DNA of 64,000 bases from Pegea sp. RAD2-039 (taxonomy: Eukaryota > Chordata > Thaliacea > Salpida > Salpidae), in NCBI GenBank assembly GCA_034620365.1, contig JAQGEQ010000213.1:62001-126000 (forward strand), read 5' to 3'. Numbering within the stretch: the first letter of the stretch is position 1; each line of letters starts with the position of its first letter. Both the position numbers and the translations under genes were made by a program. Of the stretch, positions 12,401 through 22,896 are shown in pieces. The notes beneath the pieces were generated by a model. The model did no database searches. It saw only the letters and a program-made list of their open reading frames with translations, and was not told where the DNA came from.

Positions 12401-14721
12401 TCAAGAAACTTTCAGTTTGAAGTTTTGAATCAATGAAATTATCGGTTTCACAGAAAGTTTCAACAGCAAAAGAAGCAGCTTCAACACAAAGTTGATAAGC
12501 TGAAAGAAGTCTTTCATAATTTCTAAAACATTTTCATATAATTAGTAGCTGATCAAAATAGATAAAATTTCAAATCACTGAAAATAAAAACAAGCGAGCC
12601 TTTAGGTGAACTGAAGCAGTTTGAAAAATATTTGATAAGAAATCACAAAAACCTTTGAACATCAACAGATGAATCTTTTGATGGTGGAAAGAAGTAAGTT
12701 CTTGTGCAAGATAACAAACTTGTCGGGCAAACTGAACAAGCCATCTGGACAACAGCTGGTTAAAATTTGAATTAAAATGATGGAAATCACCATGTGTAGT
12801 GCTGATGTGTTGTTAGTGCCACTTTTATGTAACAGGATGTTTGGATTATTAGAAACAGTTGTAAGAGTGTAATGTCCAAATCGTACAAATGGTTTAAACA
12901 TTTCATCTTTATTTAAAGAATTGTTCTTTGAATGATGTTTTCCGTGTTCATAAAAACTTAATAAAGTCTGAAATATTTTGAGAAATTTAGTGAAATGTTT
13001 GACAAAAATTAAACAAATTTGATTTGAGGTTTTTAACCTACTCAAGTTATACAACTAATTCTAGAACCTTCTATTAAAGTTGCTTAAATATAACAAGTTT
13101 TAGAGAATTTAACATGAAACATTCATTTATACAACATTTATGAGTGTATAAATAAATTAAAAATCTTTTATTTTAAGTTAAAATAACTTTTGTAAACTGT
13201 TTGAGCTCATCAGCAAATAGATACACAACTAGGTGAAAAGCTATAAATTAAATGTTTTAAATTATTAGATAATAACTGTAAATTTTTATCAATTTTTTAT
13301 TTCACAATTTTGTAGATTTTATCTGACAATTTTCACAGTGGCAACTCTGCTGCTCTCATCAATCAAGCAATACAAAGGTGTCACTGTCAAAACTGAAAGA
13401 TATTCGCCTGCCAGCAAACACTTTATAAGAAAAGTGAAAATTAAAAATGGAAAGTTTGAATAAAAGAAAAGAAATTCTAATAAAATTGTTAACTTTATTA
13501 TGATTCTATTTTAAGAAAATCATAAAAAAATTAAAAACCTCTTCAGTAGAGTTCTGGGAAATATTTGAAAGTTTAAGATTCTTTGAACAAGTAAAAATGT
13601 TTCTCATTTCTAACCAATGTCTCTGAATAAGTGACAGAGACTGAACCAATATTTTATCCAATCTTGAGAGATCAGTTTCATTAAAGATCGGAAGGAGTTT
13701 ATCAAAAATATTACAAACTTCATGATTCATGGTGAAAAAAATCCCTCTAAAAAAAGATTTGTTGATGAAAAGATAAGTTTTGATGTATACTTTACTTTCC
13801 AGTTTCTTCAAGAGCATATGATTGCACTAATGGCCATTTTTCAACAAGAAATGTATTAAATTCATCTGCATCCGGTGAATGATATGAAACATAAACTTGT
13901 TTACAATCATTGACCATTTTCATAAAACTTTTCACTTTATACAATTCAAGCTCGTCTTCATCCTTTGAAATATAATCTTTTTGTTGAAATAAACAAATCA
14001 AAACTAAAAAAATTACTTCTGTTTGTAAACAGTACAAAGATAAGTTATTCCAACCAGCAACAAATGGAAGTAAATAATCATATAAAAATGGATTACAATA
14101 AACAGCAACAGAATTGAATCTGATTGTAATGATGACGTCTATAAACAGAAACAAAATTCAGATCAGAAATTTTCCTTAAAAAATCAAATTTAATTTACCA
14201 TCAATAAACTCTTCTTCAACATCAACTCTATAAAACAAATATTTTATTACAAAAAAGAAAAATTTGCATCTAATGAAAATACTTTTCAAGTTTAGGGGTA
14301 CACTCAGTAAAGAAATCAAACAACAAAAAATCTGCCAGTTGTTTACACCCTTGGTTGTATCTTCAACAAAATATGACATTTTTAAAATAACTTTATTCAA
14401 AGTAAATCATTTATCTTACCTACTGTCTATACCAAGTGGAAGTAAAATTATTTCATTTTTTTCTTTTTGAAGAAAACTTTGAATCTTTTTAAGTCTCAAA
14501 GAGCTACAAAAATAAAAGTTTCTGTTGAAGCATAATCAATAATTTGTACAACTTTAATTTTCTATTCCAAATAAATCAAAGAAATATCAAAATGAACAAT
14601 ACTATCAATAAAATACTTTAGAATAAGTGAATCTTAAAATAATATTTTGCAATAAAACTGTTTACCTGACAGATTGGATATAACCAGAATTATCAATTAG
14701 TCCTTTTGCTTTGATTTTCAT
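9404..14721 (-). CDS. DNAAF9: Dynein axonemal assembly factor 9 / Shulin homologue (C20orf194-like)
   Basis: Twenty-two exons on the minus strand: 14721-14666, 14503-14420, 14360-14283, 14227-14199, 14138-13796, 13746-13539, 12967-12791, 12744-12653, 12522-12334, 12233-12026, 11974-11872, 11813-11572, 11524-11138, 11088-10933, 10884-10793, 10744-10543, 10493-10321, 10270-10095, 10045-9922, 9866-9701, 9651-9545 and 9509-9404. Phases close at each junction and give 1165 aa; the human protein is about 1177. Recognisable blocks are LLPLGIDSRYNQGCKQLADF, DDVIITIRFNSVAVYCNPF, FLVEKWPLVQSYALEETGK, SCTRTYFFPPS and, at the C-terminus, LDPLPEGYFFSGTQY..HPYFDK followed by VEEYLIEENRKVDEYNQK. In Tetrahymena, Shulin packages outer-arm dynein and keeps it closed during delivery to cilia. 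It probably has the same cytoplasmic chaperone role here. Family recognition is from memory. Confidence 0.85.
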
Positions 14722-15289
14722 TTTAAACTCAAATCACAGTGTACTAAAAATTAAGCCAGAAAAAAATAAAGAAAATATAATTTTTCTTAATTAATTTACA
14801 GTTAGGAAAAAAATGATTTCCTTATACAGTTGAATTTATAAAGAATTTTATTCCTACCTAATCTATATAACAATAATCTAACAACATATAAACATTATTA
14901 AATTATCTTTACATTTTTATTTATAAGATTATTATAATTTAGATTTAGTCACAAAAGTTTTTTAAATGAACCAAAATTATCAAAATAAATATGATTATTC
15001 AACTAGTTCAGAAAAACATTTGATTTTAATTCAAAAATCATCTCAAAAGCCAGTGTTAACTCAATTTTATATTTTAACATTTTGCCCTGACCAAAATTTA
15101 ACAACAGTACAAAAAGAATTGACAAAAATAATTTATTCAGAAATATTTTTAATCTTAAGATAAACACCAATAATATAAAATGAAGACATAGTTAAATTTA
15201 TCAAATAAAATACTTAAATAAACTTATACATATCTTCAGATTACAAAGATTAATTATATAAAGCAAAAAAGCATTCAACAGATATTAAT
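14722..15289. other. Spacer, no gene seen
   Basis: AT-rich 5' flank of the DNAAF9 gene. A 65-codon open frame on the plus strand (14966-15163) has no family resemblance and is probably chance. Confidence 0.4.
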
Positions 15290-15559
15290 TTATAAATTAT
15301 TGAATTGAACTATTGCATCATTTACATCTTTATCAGATACAAAAGTTCTCTTCTTTATTGGGAGATTTTTTTCTGGCTGCTTCTTCATTTTAGTGGATTT
15401 ACTTTTTATTGAATTTTGAAAACCATTATCCATTTGATTCAATAAATGTTCAGCTTTTCGAGCATTAGAAGATTTAACTTTCTTTTTCTTTAAAGGTTCC
15501 TTTTTGATTTTTTCATTCTTTTTAGTAAGAGACTTTTTTAATTTTTTGACTTTTGACAT
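15290..15559 (-). CDS. Small lysine-rich basic protein, function unknown
   Basis: An intact minus-strand ORF from an ATG at 15559 encodes 89 aa. The N-terminal half is almost pure Lys/Leu/Ser/Glu (MSKVKKLKKSLTKK..), typical of nuclear or nucleolar proteins. The C-terminal end, RTFVSDKDVNDAIVQFNNL, looks like a short folded or binding segment. Codon use is not obviously random and no repeat lies across it. I do not recognise the family. It may be a whole small protein or the last exon of a larger one, but no convincing upstream exon was found. The gene head faces away from the DNAAF9 5' end, which lies about 570 bp to the left. Confidence 0.45.
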   Translation of the reverse strand: MSKVKKLKKSLTKKNEKIKKEPLKKKKVKSSNARKAEHLLNQMDNGFQNSIKSKSTKMKKQPEKNLPIKKRTFVSDKDVNDAIVQFNNL

Positions 15560-16847
15560 TTTATAAAAGTTCAAAACTCTTAGAAGCCCTAAAATGGATC
15601 AAAATAACTCTTTAAAATTAATCAAATTATTAATACAATAGGTTTAAAAAATAATTTGAGAAATTCAAATGCATAAATTAAATTATTGTCAAAATAATTA
15701 AAATTAATTCTATAAATTTAATATCTGAGAAAATATTTTTTTAATATAAATAATATAATAATAAAATAATTGTGAAAATGATATAACAATAATATAATAA
15801 TTAAATAAAAGCAAAATATAAATATTTGAATTACTTATTACAAGTATTATTTTACTACAAAGCTCATATTACATAAAAAATCTTATCACTAAGATGTTAA
15901 ATATATGTCTTATTTGATATAAAATTTATTAAAATAATAAAAAGTAAAATCAGATAAATTAACAAAACAATTTTTTATTTATCAGCAAATATATTTTTCA
16001 ATTATAAATTTTGATAAAAAAAATTAATGTTTTTGTTGAAAAAACATGAATGAATTAACAACTATTTCATTAAATCCTTTAAAAATAATAATATTATAAT
16101 AATAATTGTTCTAAATTGAGGAAAGGAAACGAACTGTCACCTACCAACTGACTTTAAAATTTTGAACGAAAAGAAAATACGTTTTAGGTTTTGTAATTTT
16201 TATTGTTTTTTTAGAATAAAAAAAATCAGCAACTTGAAGAGCAAATTAAATTATTTAAATTAAAACATAAAAGTGATAAAAATAATTTTATAAAATAGTT
16301 TAAAATTATAGATTTTTGTTTAAAATAAAAGTTATCTGTGTTGTTTTCAAAGAAAGAAGTTTTTAGTTAATTGACGTAAAGATTAAGAAATTTTTTATAC
16401 TGTTAGAAACTCTCGCGAAAATATAACAGATAGAAAAGCTAAAGGAAGCTGTTTCTGCAACTTTATGGAAGTAAGACTTTAAACTACAGTTGAAACTTTG
16501 ATAGCTTGTGAGAAGTCTGCAACATTGATCAATCTTTTAATTTTTACAGTTTATCAATAGATCAAACGGTAAAAGTTTTTAGTAGCAATAATAATGCTAA
16601 GATAAACTTATTGATCTGAGATGAGATTGAGTCGATTTGGAATGAACTGAATATTAGTTCATGTAATTAGTTTTCAACAGATAATTCATTGCTAAGCGAT
16701 ACCTCATTAATTTTCAGTTAATTTATTTTCTTTTGAAAACTAAAAAAATGAAAAGGGAAAATAGCTGTAACTTTTATCTTAAATATAGCTCAATAGACAT
16801 TCAGAGTTTTGTGAAAAACAATATTTTGTAATTTTACGATTTATTTA
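15560..16847. other. Intergenic, very AT-rich, no gene seen
   Basis: Mostly A/T with short homopolymer and ATA runs. Nothing coding or structured was recognised. Confidence 0.5.
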
Positions 16848-17206
16848 CCAGGTACATTAATCAGCGTGAATTTGTTCTCATACCGCACCAGTAGTACATG
16901 GAACCAGCGGCCACCAGACATTGTATGTCAGAATCACTCGCGTTGTTCAAGCAGAAGTTGAACCGTTATAATATTGCCAACATTGCCATTTCTAAACTGT
17001 GAATTTTTCCTTTTTTTTAATATTACTATAATTCTATGTAATTGCTCACTGTTATATGTTTTGAGGACTACCGAAATGCCATATATTACATCTTTTTCTT
17101 TCTATATTTCTAACTTAATAAATGTTATTTGTGAGAATGTGTGTTAGCGAGAGGTGCTCTCATCAAGCACCCTTCTTGGCATTTATTGTAATAAATGAAT
17201 TAATTT
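16848..17206 (+). mobile_element. LINE 3' end fragment (reverse-transcriptase C-terminus and 3' UTR)
   Basis: 5'-truncated copy of the LINE seen at 52230-53377 and, reversed, at 30930-33257. It starts in the C-terminal coding block (FSYRT..TWN..PPDIV, then KLNRYNIANIAISKL in a second frame) and ends in the shared 3' UTR with GTGTGTTAGCGAGAGGTGCT and a terminal ATTGTAATAAATGAAT tail. Dead on arrival, as usual for a 5'-truncated insertion. Confidence 0.85.
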
Positions 17207-17779
17207 AAGAAAGGTGTTTTTTCCAGTAAGAATAATCAGTTTTGAATTTTTAATACAGCATTTTATAATAAATTTTCTATGAATACAATTTAATTCAAAT
17301 TAACAAACATTTTCAAGAAAGTAAATCTCACTTTTTGCCAATTAAAAACATTTGAAATATATGTTACTGGCTTAAAAATTAAAAAGCTTTTTCTTAACAA
17401 ATATTTTTTCCTCAGTCTAAATGAAGACTACTGTTTGATTTGAGTTGGTTTTAATTTAAACTATGCACGTTGGGCTTGAACTAATTGCTTCAGCTTTTGA
17501 AAACTAGGCTACCAAACTAACAACGTTTTAAAAGCTTTCAAAAGGCCTCGTTGAAACGCTTCACTAAGCAACAAAGACCTTTTTGTATAAACAAAACAAA
17601 CATTTTCAATTTTTAAAACGAAAGATTTTTAGATTTTTGATTGTTGTTATTTATTCAATTCTAAAATTGAAAAATAGCTGATGAGTTAAAATTTAGTTAT
17701 TATTTTTATTTAGTTATAAACAAATACAAGGGTTATGAATGTAAACTTTGACTAAAACTCAGTGTGTCAGAATTTTTTT
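17207..17779. other. Spacer before the Fringe array, no gene seen
   Basis: AT-rich. No coding, RNA or repeat signal recognised. Confidence 0.4.
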
Positions 17780-18593
17780 TACACACATATATTTGATTTT
17801 ACTTTCTAAATATATTGCAAAAAATATAGGTAAGAGTTAAACAATATTACATATACCAACTATTGTATTTTATTTCTAAACTAAAATGAACTATTAAACA
17901 ATTTTTTGAATTTAAAAGAGAACAATTAGAGAAATAACTTTTCAATTTTATTTTTTACTTCTTAAAGTAGCATTCGATTTGAACCTCATATACTTACATA
18001 AATATAAAAAATAATATATATTTTTAAAATGACACGCCTTATAATGACGATACCTTATTAAAATGCCATGCTTCTTGACGCATGAAATTTGATTTTATAT
18101 GTAGCAGCAAAATTTAAGAAACTTATAAGAACAGTCTTACTTTCGAGAGAATAGATATAAATATAGGGTATGCTATGAATAAAAGTCATAATTCTAAAAA
18201 AATTCTATTAAGTTCATTTCTTCTAACTGGTCTTATATCAAAATGATTTTTCAAATCTCACTTTTAGGAAAAAACAAAACCTTAAAGAATCCTTACAATT
18301 TGATTTGTATTTTCTATGAATTTAAACAAAAATAATAACAAGTAAAGTTAGATAAAAGTTTGCAAAAAAGTTTCTCAACAGATTTTTTAAAATAACTTAT
18401 GTGAAAATGAGTATAAATAAATTTATAATTATAGATAACTAAAAATAGTAGTATCAGATAATAATATTAATTAATATAATTAGCTGAAGAATCTTTTGTT
18501 GGTTATAAAAGTAAATTCATTACGAAAAATAGAGTTAATTGTACATTTTAGTTCCAACAATGTAGAAAATATCATTACAGCTAAGTAATAAAA

Positions 18594-20048
18594 TTATGAA
18601 ACTTTTAATAAATCACAAAATTGTGTTTCTGGAAAATTCATACAATGTATAGAATAAAATCTTGTTGGATCGTCTTTTATCGTAAAACTTTTTGTTGTAT
18701 TATTTATTATAACAGTTGTATTAGGTAACTTGTAACTGAGACTAATTTGTTCAGTTAATTCATGAGTTTTCAAATTCTGTAAGTGTTCTTTATCATAATG
18801 ATCATTCATTTCTTTAATTTCTGTTAAATCAATCTGAAGAAAATTGTTAATAATTAAACCGATTACACAGTCATCATTTAATTGTGTTTTTCTCGATAAT
18901 TCTAAAATTCTTCCATCATAAGCAAATGGTAACATCATTTCAGCCAACTTTCTACTTACACAAAAACCGGAACCACCATGAGCAAACTTAAAAGAATAAT
19001 CTACATCATTAAAAGTGACCTTTAAAGGATCTGGTGTACTTAATTTACCAATATACCATGGCTCTTTCCAGTCATAATTTGATAATAAAGCAAGCAGATG
19101 TTTGATATTCACATAATTATCATCATCCCAATGACACCACCACTTAGCAGCTACTTCTACATATTTATCAAATTCTAAATTCATTTTGCAACTTAAACCA
19201 TAAGGCCCGTGGTCATTTTCACATTTTGAAGAAATTAATTTTCGATTTGTTTTTATATAGAATGGCAAATCAAAGTGATCAGTAATAAAGAAAGTTTGCT
19301 GTGAAACTTGCTGATACCAGGTTAGAAGGATATGTTCTGCTCTTGTTGTATGAAACTGTTTACTTGTTTTAATCGTATGAAAAATATCTGTTAATAAAAG
19401 TTTACCATCTGGAGGTGTTGGTTTGCTTTCAAAAGGATTTATTTCGATTGGATTTCCTATATAGCTTAGTGTTTTTCGGTTTGTAGCTGTTGAAACTATC
19501 TTTGGTAATGTAGAAGTACTTGCCACTTTATCTTCTGTTGTAAAGAATTGAGAAACTATCTCTTCTGGTTTACTTATCTTTGATTTTTCAGTTTCAATTT
19601 CTTTTTTTGTAGGTTCTTGAATTATTTCAATGTTTTCAAAATCAGCTTTTTCAAAATGTTCAATCTTTTCATCATTTTTAATCTTTTCAACGTCAAAATC
19701 TTCAATACTTTCATTCTTTTCAGCAACTTCTTGTAGACGGCTTGCTTCTTGATTAGCTTCGAGAATAATTACATCTTTCAGTTGGATATCGTTTCCGAAT
19801 TCTGGAACCAAGCTCTCAACAACTTTCTTAATCTCACCTTCTTTTGCATCAACTGAACGAAGTTTAATGACGTCATCATTAGCATCGATTTGAAGAGTTT
19901 TTTGTAAAACAATTTCCTCACTTGTTCCATCTTTCAAAATAGGATTTGAACAAACATTATTTGAAGAAAATGAATATAGAAGTAAAGAAAAGAAAATTAC
20001 AAATAAAAATGATGATCTTGTGTTGAACAGATATTTTCTCAAGCCCAT
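18594..20048 (-). CDS. Fringe-type beta-1,3-N-acetylglucosaminyltransferase, copy 1
   Basis: A single uninterrupted exon of 484 aa. It is a type II membrane protein with a signal anchor at residues 13-29, a long acidic stem of about 185 residues, then a GT31 Fringe domain from LLLTDIFHTIKTSKQFH (about 217). It has the metal-binding DDD (308-310) in WCHWDDDNYVN, GGSGFCVSRKLA, an LNDDC block and the C-terminal DPTRFYSIHCMNFPETQFC block with Fringe-like cysteines. Fringe extends O-fucose on Notch EGF repeats in the Golgi. The ATG at 20048 gives the signal anchor directly. A 7-bp deletion just before the usual stop changes the end from LLKA to LLKVS. The protein is longer than typical Fringe (about 320-410 aa) because of the stem. 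The absence of introns is unusual beside intron-rich neighbours. Confidence 0.9.
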   Translation of the reverse strand: MGLRKYLFNTRSSFLFVIFFSLLLYSFSSNNVCSNPILKDGTSEEIVLQKTLQIDANDDVIKLRSVDAKEGEIKKVVESLVPEFGNDIQLKDVIILEANQEASRLQEVAEKNESIEDFDVEKIKNDEKIEHFEKADFENIEIIQEPTKKEIETEKSKISKPEEIVSQFFTTEDKVASTSTLPKIVSTATNRKTLSYIGNPIEINPFESKPTPPDGKLLLTDIFHTIKTSKQFHTTRAEHILLTWYQQVSQQTFFITDHFDLPFYIKTNRKLISSKCENDHGPYGLSCKMNLEFDKYVEVAAKWWCHWDDDNYVNIKHLLALLSNYDWKEPWYIGKLSTPDPLKVTFNDVDYSFKFAHGGSGFCVSRKLAEMMLPFAYDGRILELSRKTQLNDDCVIGLIINNFLQIDLTEIKEMNDHYDKEHLQNLKTHELTEQISLSYKLPNTTVIINNTTKSFTIKDDPTRFYSIHCMNFPETQFCDLLKVS

Positions 20049-20204
20049 AACTTAAATTTTTAAATACCTAAAAAAATATTACAATAGCTTTAGGATTAAA
20101 AATCGAATTTTTCTAAATAAAATGTATCCTAAAAAATAAACTAATACCATTAACAAAAGTGTTTCTTTGATAAAAACATTCTCAAACTACAATTTTCATC
20201 TCAG

Positions 20205-20236
20205 ATTGATAGTTTTCATAACTCTCAACTATCAAT
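20205..20236. promoter_or_regulatory. Inverted repeat upstream of Fringe copy 1
   Basis: ATTGATAGTT (20205-20214) and AACTATCAAT (20227-20236) are perfect 10-bp arms around a 12-base spacer, about 160-190 bp upstream of the ATG on the minus strand. It could be a paired binding site (each arm contains GATA/TATC) or a hairpin in the leader. Its function is inferred only. It is conserved with one mismatch in copy 2 and lost in copy 3. Confidence 0.5.
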
Positions 20237-21772
20237 TAATAATTTTTAATAGAAGCAATCAAAGATAGAATCTTTAGTCAAAGAAGAGATCAGCTCTATC
20301 TGCGAGATTTTTCATACAAACAAATTTCACTTCAAGTTATCTTTTATGTAAAAGGTAGAAGAAATCAAATGAAGCAATTTGTAGAAATCATTTTCTGATC
20401 ATTTATAAGTAAATACAGCTGATCAAATTTCCTTATCGTCATAAAGCTGAATTGATTTCACATAACAAAAACTACTTCATACATTACAAACTTTTTCTGA
20501 TTTAAATATTTAGCAATACTAAATCTAAAATTAGGAAGCTTACAAAAGACTACTATTCTATTTTCTGAGTATAAATTTTAATGTGTCTAAAAGTAAATTA
20601 AGCGTTTGACAGGTTTGAAATTCATTTTTGTTAATAACAATTACTACCAACCTGGTTATTTAGCTGATGCAGTAGTCATTTTCAGGATTAATGACAAACT
20701 TTTGTAATTTTTACCGATTGAAACAAATAATAATACTAAAATAAGATTGTTTAAATAAAAACATTTAAAGCAATTTTAGAAGATCATGAGACGCTAAATT
20801 TTTATCGAAATAATTGTTACTGCTATATATATCTTTTAATTACTGAATCTTAATTATTCTTATTACAAAGCAACTAAATTGTCTTTCCTTTCAACCATTT
20901 ATTCTATCATTTTAATTATTCAATTCAATAATTGAGTTGTTCAATAAATAAAAATAAACAAATTATTTTAAAAAGTAAAGGAGACCATTAGTATAAAAAT
21001 ATATATAGAAATTAAATTAGAAATAGTTTTTTGACTTCTGCAACGTACAACAAATTTTCCACTACTCTGATCTCAAAGAATTTTTCAAATGACTTTATTG
21101 GTTGAAAACCTCTTTATCGGAGAAGAAGGTTTTGTTGAGACATATTTTCTAATTTTAGAAAGGCTTCTCGGAAAAGAACTGAAAAAACAGAAAAACTCAT
21201 TTCTTTTATGTTTCTTCAAGAAAGAGTGAATTTTAATTTTGCGGTATTTTAAATAGGTCTCTTTCATTGTTTATTATTAAATTTTTGTTAGAAACTGTAC
21301 TTAATTGCTTGTATTTAGACTAAATTAATCATCAAGTTATTATTTAATCCACTATATATGCGACTATTTGTAAATTATGACAAACATTTTAAGGAGTGAG
21401 TAAACTTGCTGTAATTTAAATCCTTAATTAGATTTAATTAGATGTAGAAGAAAAAAAATATCATTTGAAATACAAATTTTATTATATTTAATACTTTTAC
21501 AAAGAAAGACATTTTATGAATTGCCAATTCATTTGCCAATTAATTTATTACTTTTGTATTAGCTAAAAATTGATAAAGGTGGATATTCTTGTCATGATTA
21601 TACTAATGGCTTCAAATTTTCAGTATTTAATTAGTAACGTAAGAAACCACTTTTTAGATGTCTGTCTTTCTAGATACTAGCAAGTGTTTGTTTTTAATAT
21701 ATTCCTAAGTATATCTTTATGCTTCAGTAGTTTCAAACAATATCAATGTCATAAGTTCTTGAGATTATATAT

Positions 21773-22327
21773 CTTTCATGCTACTGTTTTAAGATTTACA
21801 AAATATCTCCTTACATTTTATAGCTTTTCTAAATAGTCAATTTTTCAAACAATTTTAAATGCATCAAAAACCATTTATAAAGTTATTGAATTTTAACAAC
21901 GGTTTTCTGTAAAATGCTAGATGTAAACAAATTATTTTATTTTGACTCTTATTGTCAAGAGGTTCTCTATTGTCATTTGACCCACGAAATTTGATCTAGT
22001 GCGGTTCAAGTTAACTGAAAACTTGTTTGTGAAAACAAATAGATTTTTTTTGAGATATTTTTAAAAACGTAGAATGTGTTTTATTTTGGTAAGATTCAGT
22101 TTTCTTTTCAATATTTTTGAAGTTTTCTCGAAAAAAATAGAAAGCCACACCTTAAGCTGTATGCACAAATACTAACCTTTGTTGAAGGACTTAAAAGATA
22201 ATACAATTACTCAGAACTGAAGTTTTTTGAATAGTTCCTTAATTAAGGATACAACGTACATCTTGGTTTTGCTGTTTTGACTATATTTATAGTCTCATGC
22301 TTGCTTTAGATAGCTTATGTTTGACAA
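21773..22327. other. Spacer between Fringe units 1 and 2
   Basis: Unique AT-rich sequence with no counterpart between units 2 and 3. No gene recognised. Confidence 0.4.
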
Positions 22328-22896
22328 GCGTTATAATGACGTTCTCTTATTAAAATGCCATGTTTTTTGACGCATGAAATTTGATGTTATATGTAGCAGC
22401 AAACTTTAAGAAACTTATAAGAACAGTCTTACTTTCGAGAGAATAGATATAAATATAGGGTATGCTATGAATAAAAGTCAAAATTCTAAAAAAGTTCTAT
22501 TTAGGTTCATTTCTTCTAACTGGTCTTATATCAAAATGATTTTTCAAATCTCACCTTTAATAAAAAACAAAACCTTAAAGAATCCTTACAATTTGATTTG
22601 TATTTTCTATGAATTTAAACAAAAATAATAACAAGTAAAGTTAGATAAAAGTTTGCAAAAAAGTTTCTCAACAGATTTTTTAAAATAACTTCTGTGAAAA
22701 TGAGTATAAATAATTTTATAAATATAGATAACTAAAAATAGTAGTATCAGATAATAATATTAATTAATATAATTAGCTGTAGAATCTTTGGTTAATTATA
22801 AAAGTAAATTCATTACGAATAATATAATTAAATGTACATTTTAGTTCCAACAATGTAGAAAATATCATTACAGCTCAGTAATAAAATTATGAAACT

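Larger units (their letters stand above)
17780..21772. repeat. Fringe-containing tandem duplication unit 1
   Basis: First of three long direct repeats (others 22328-25860 and 26985-30645) in the same orientation. Identity runs through the 3' flank, the Fringe ORF, the 5' flank and about 1.6 kb of upstream DNA ending near a shared GTTCTTGA..ATATAT block. Units 1 and 3 share extra sequence at the left edge (17780-18040 with 26985-27245). Unit 1 keeps both upstream segments that are missing from one of the other two units. Confidence 0.9.

Noticed and set aside
13977..14016. Intron in DNAAF9 exon 5
   Set aside because: Removing it breaks the reading phase to the next junction, so it was kept as coding and listed as a finding.
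14966..15163. 65-codon plus-strand open frame
   Set aside because: Asn/Gln/Ile-rich AT-biased composition, no family resemblance and no splice context; probably chance.
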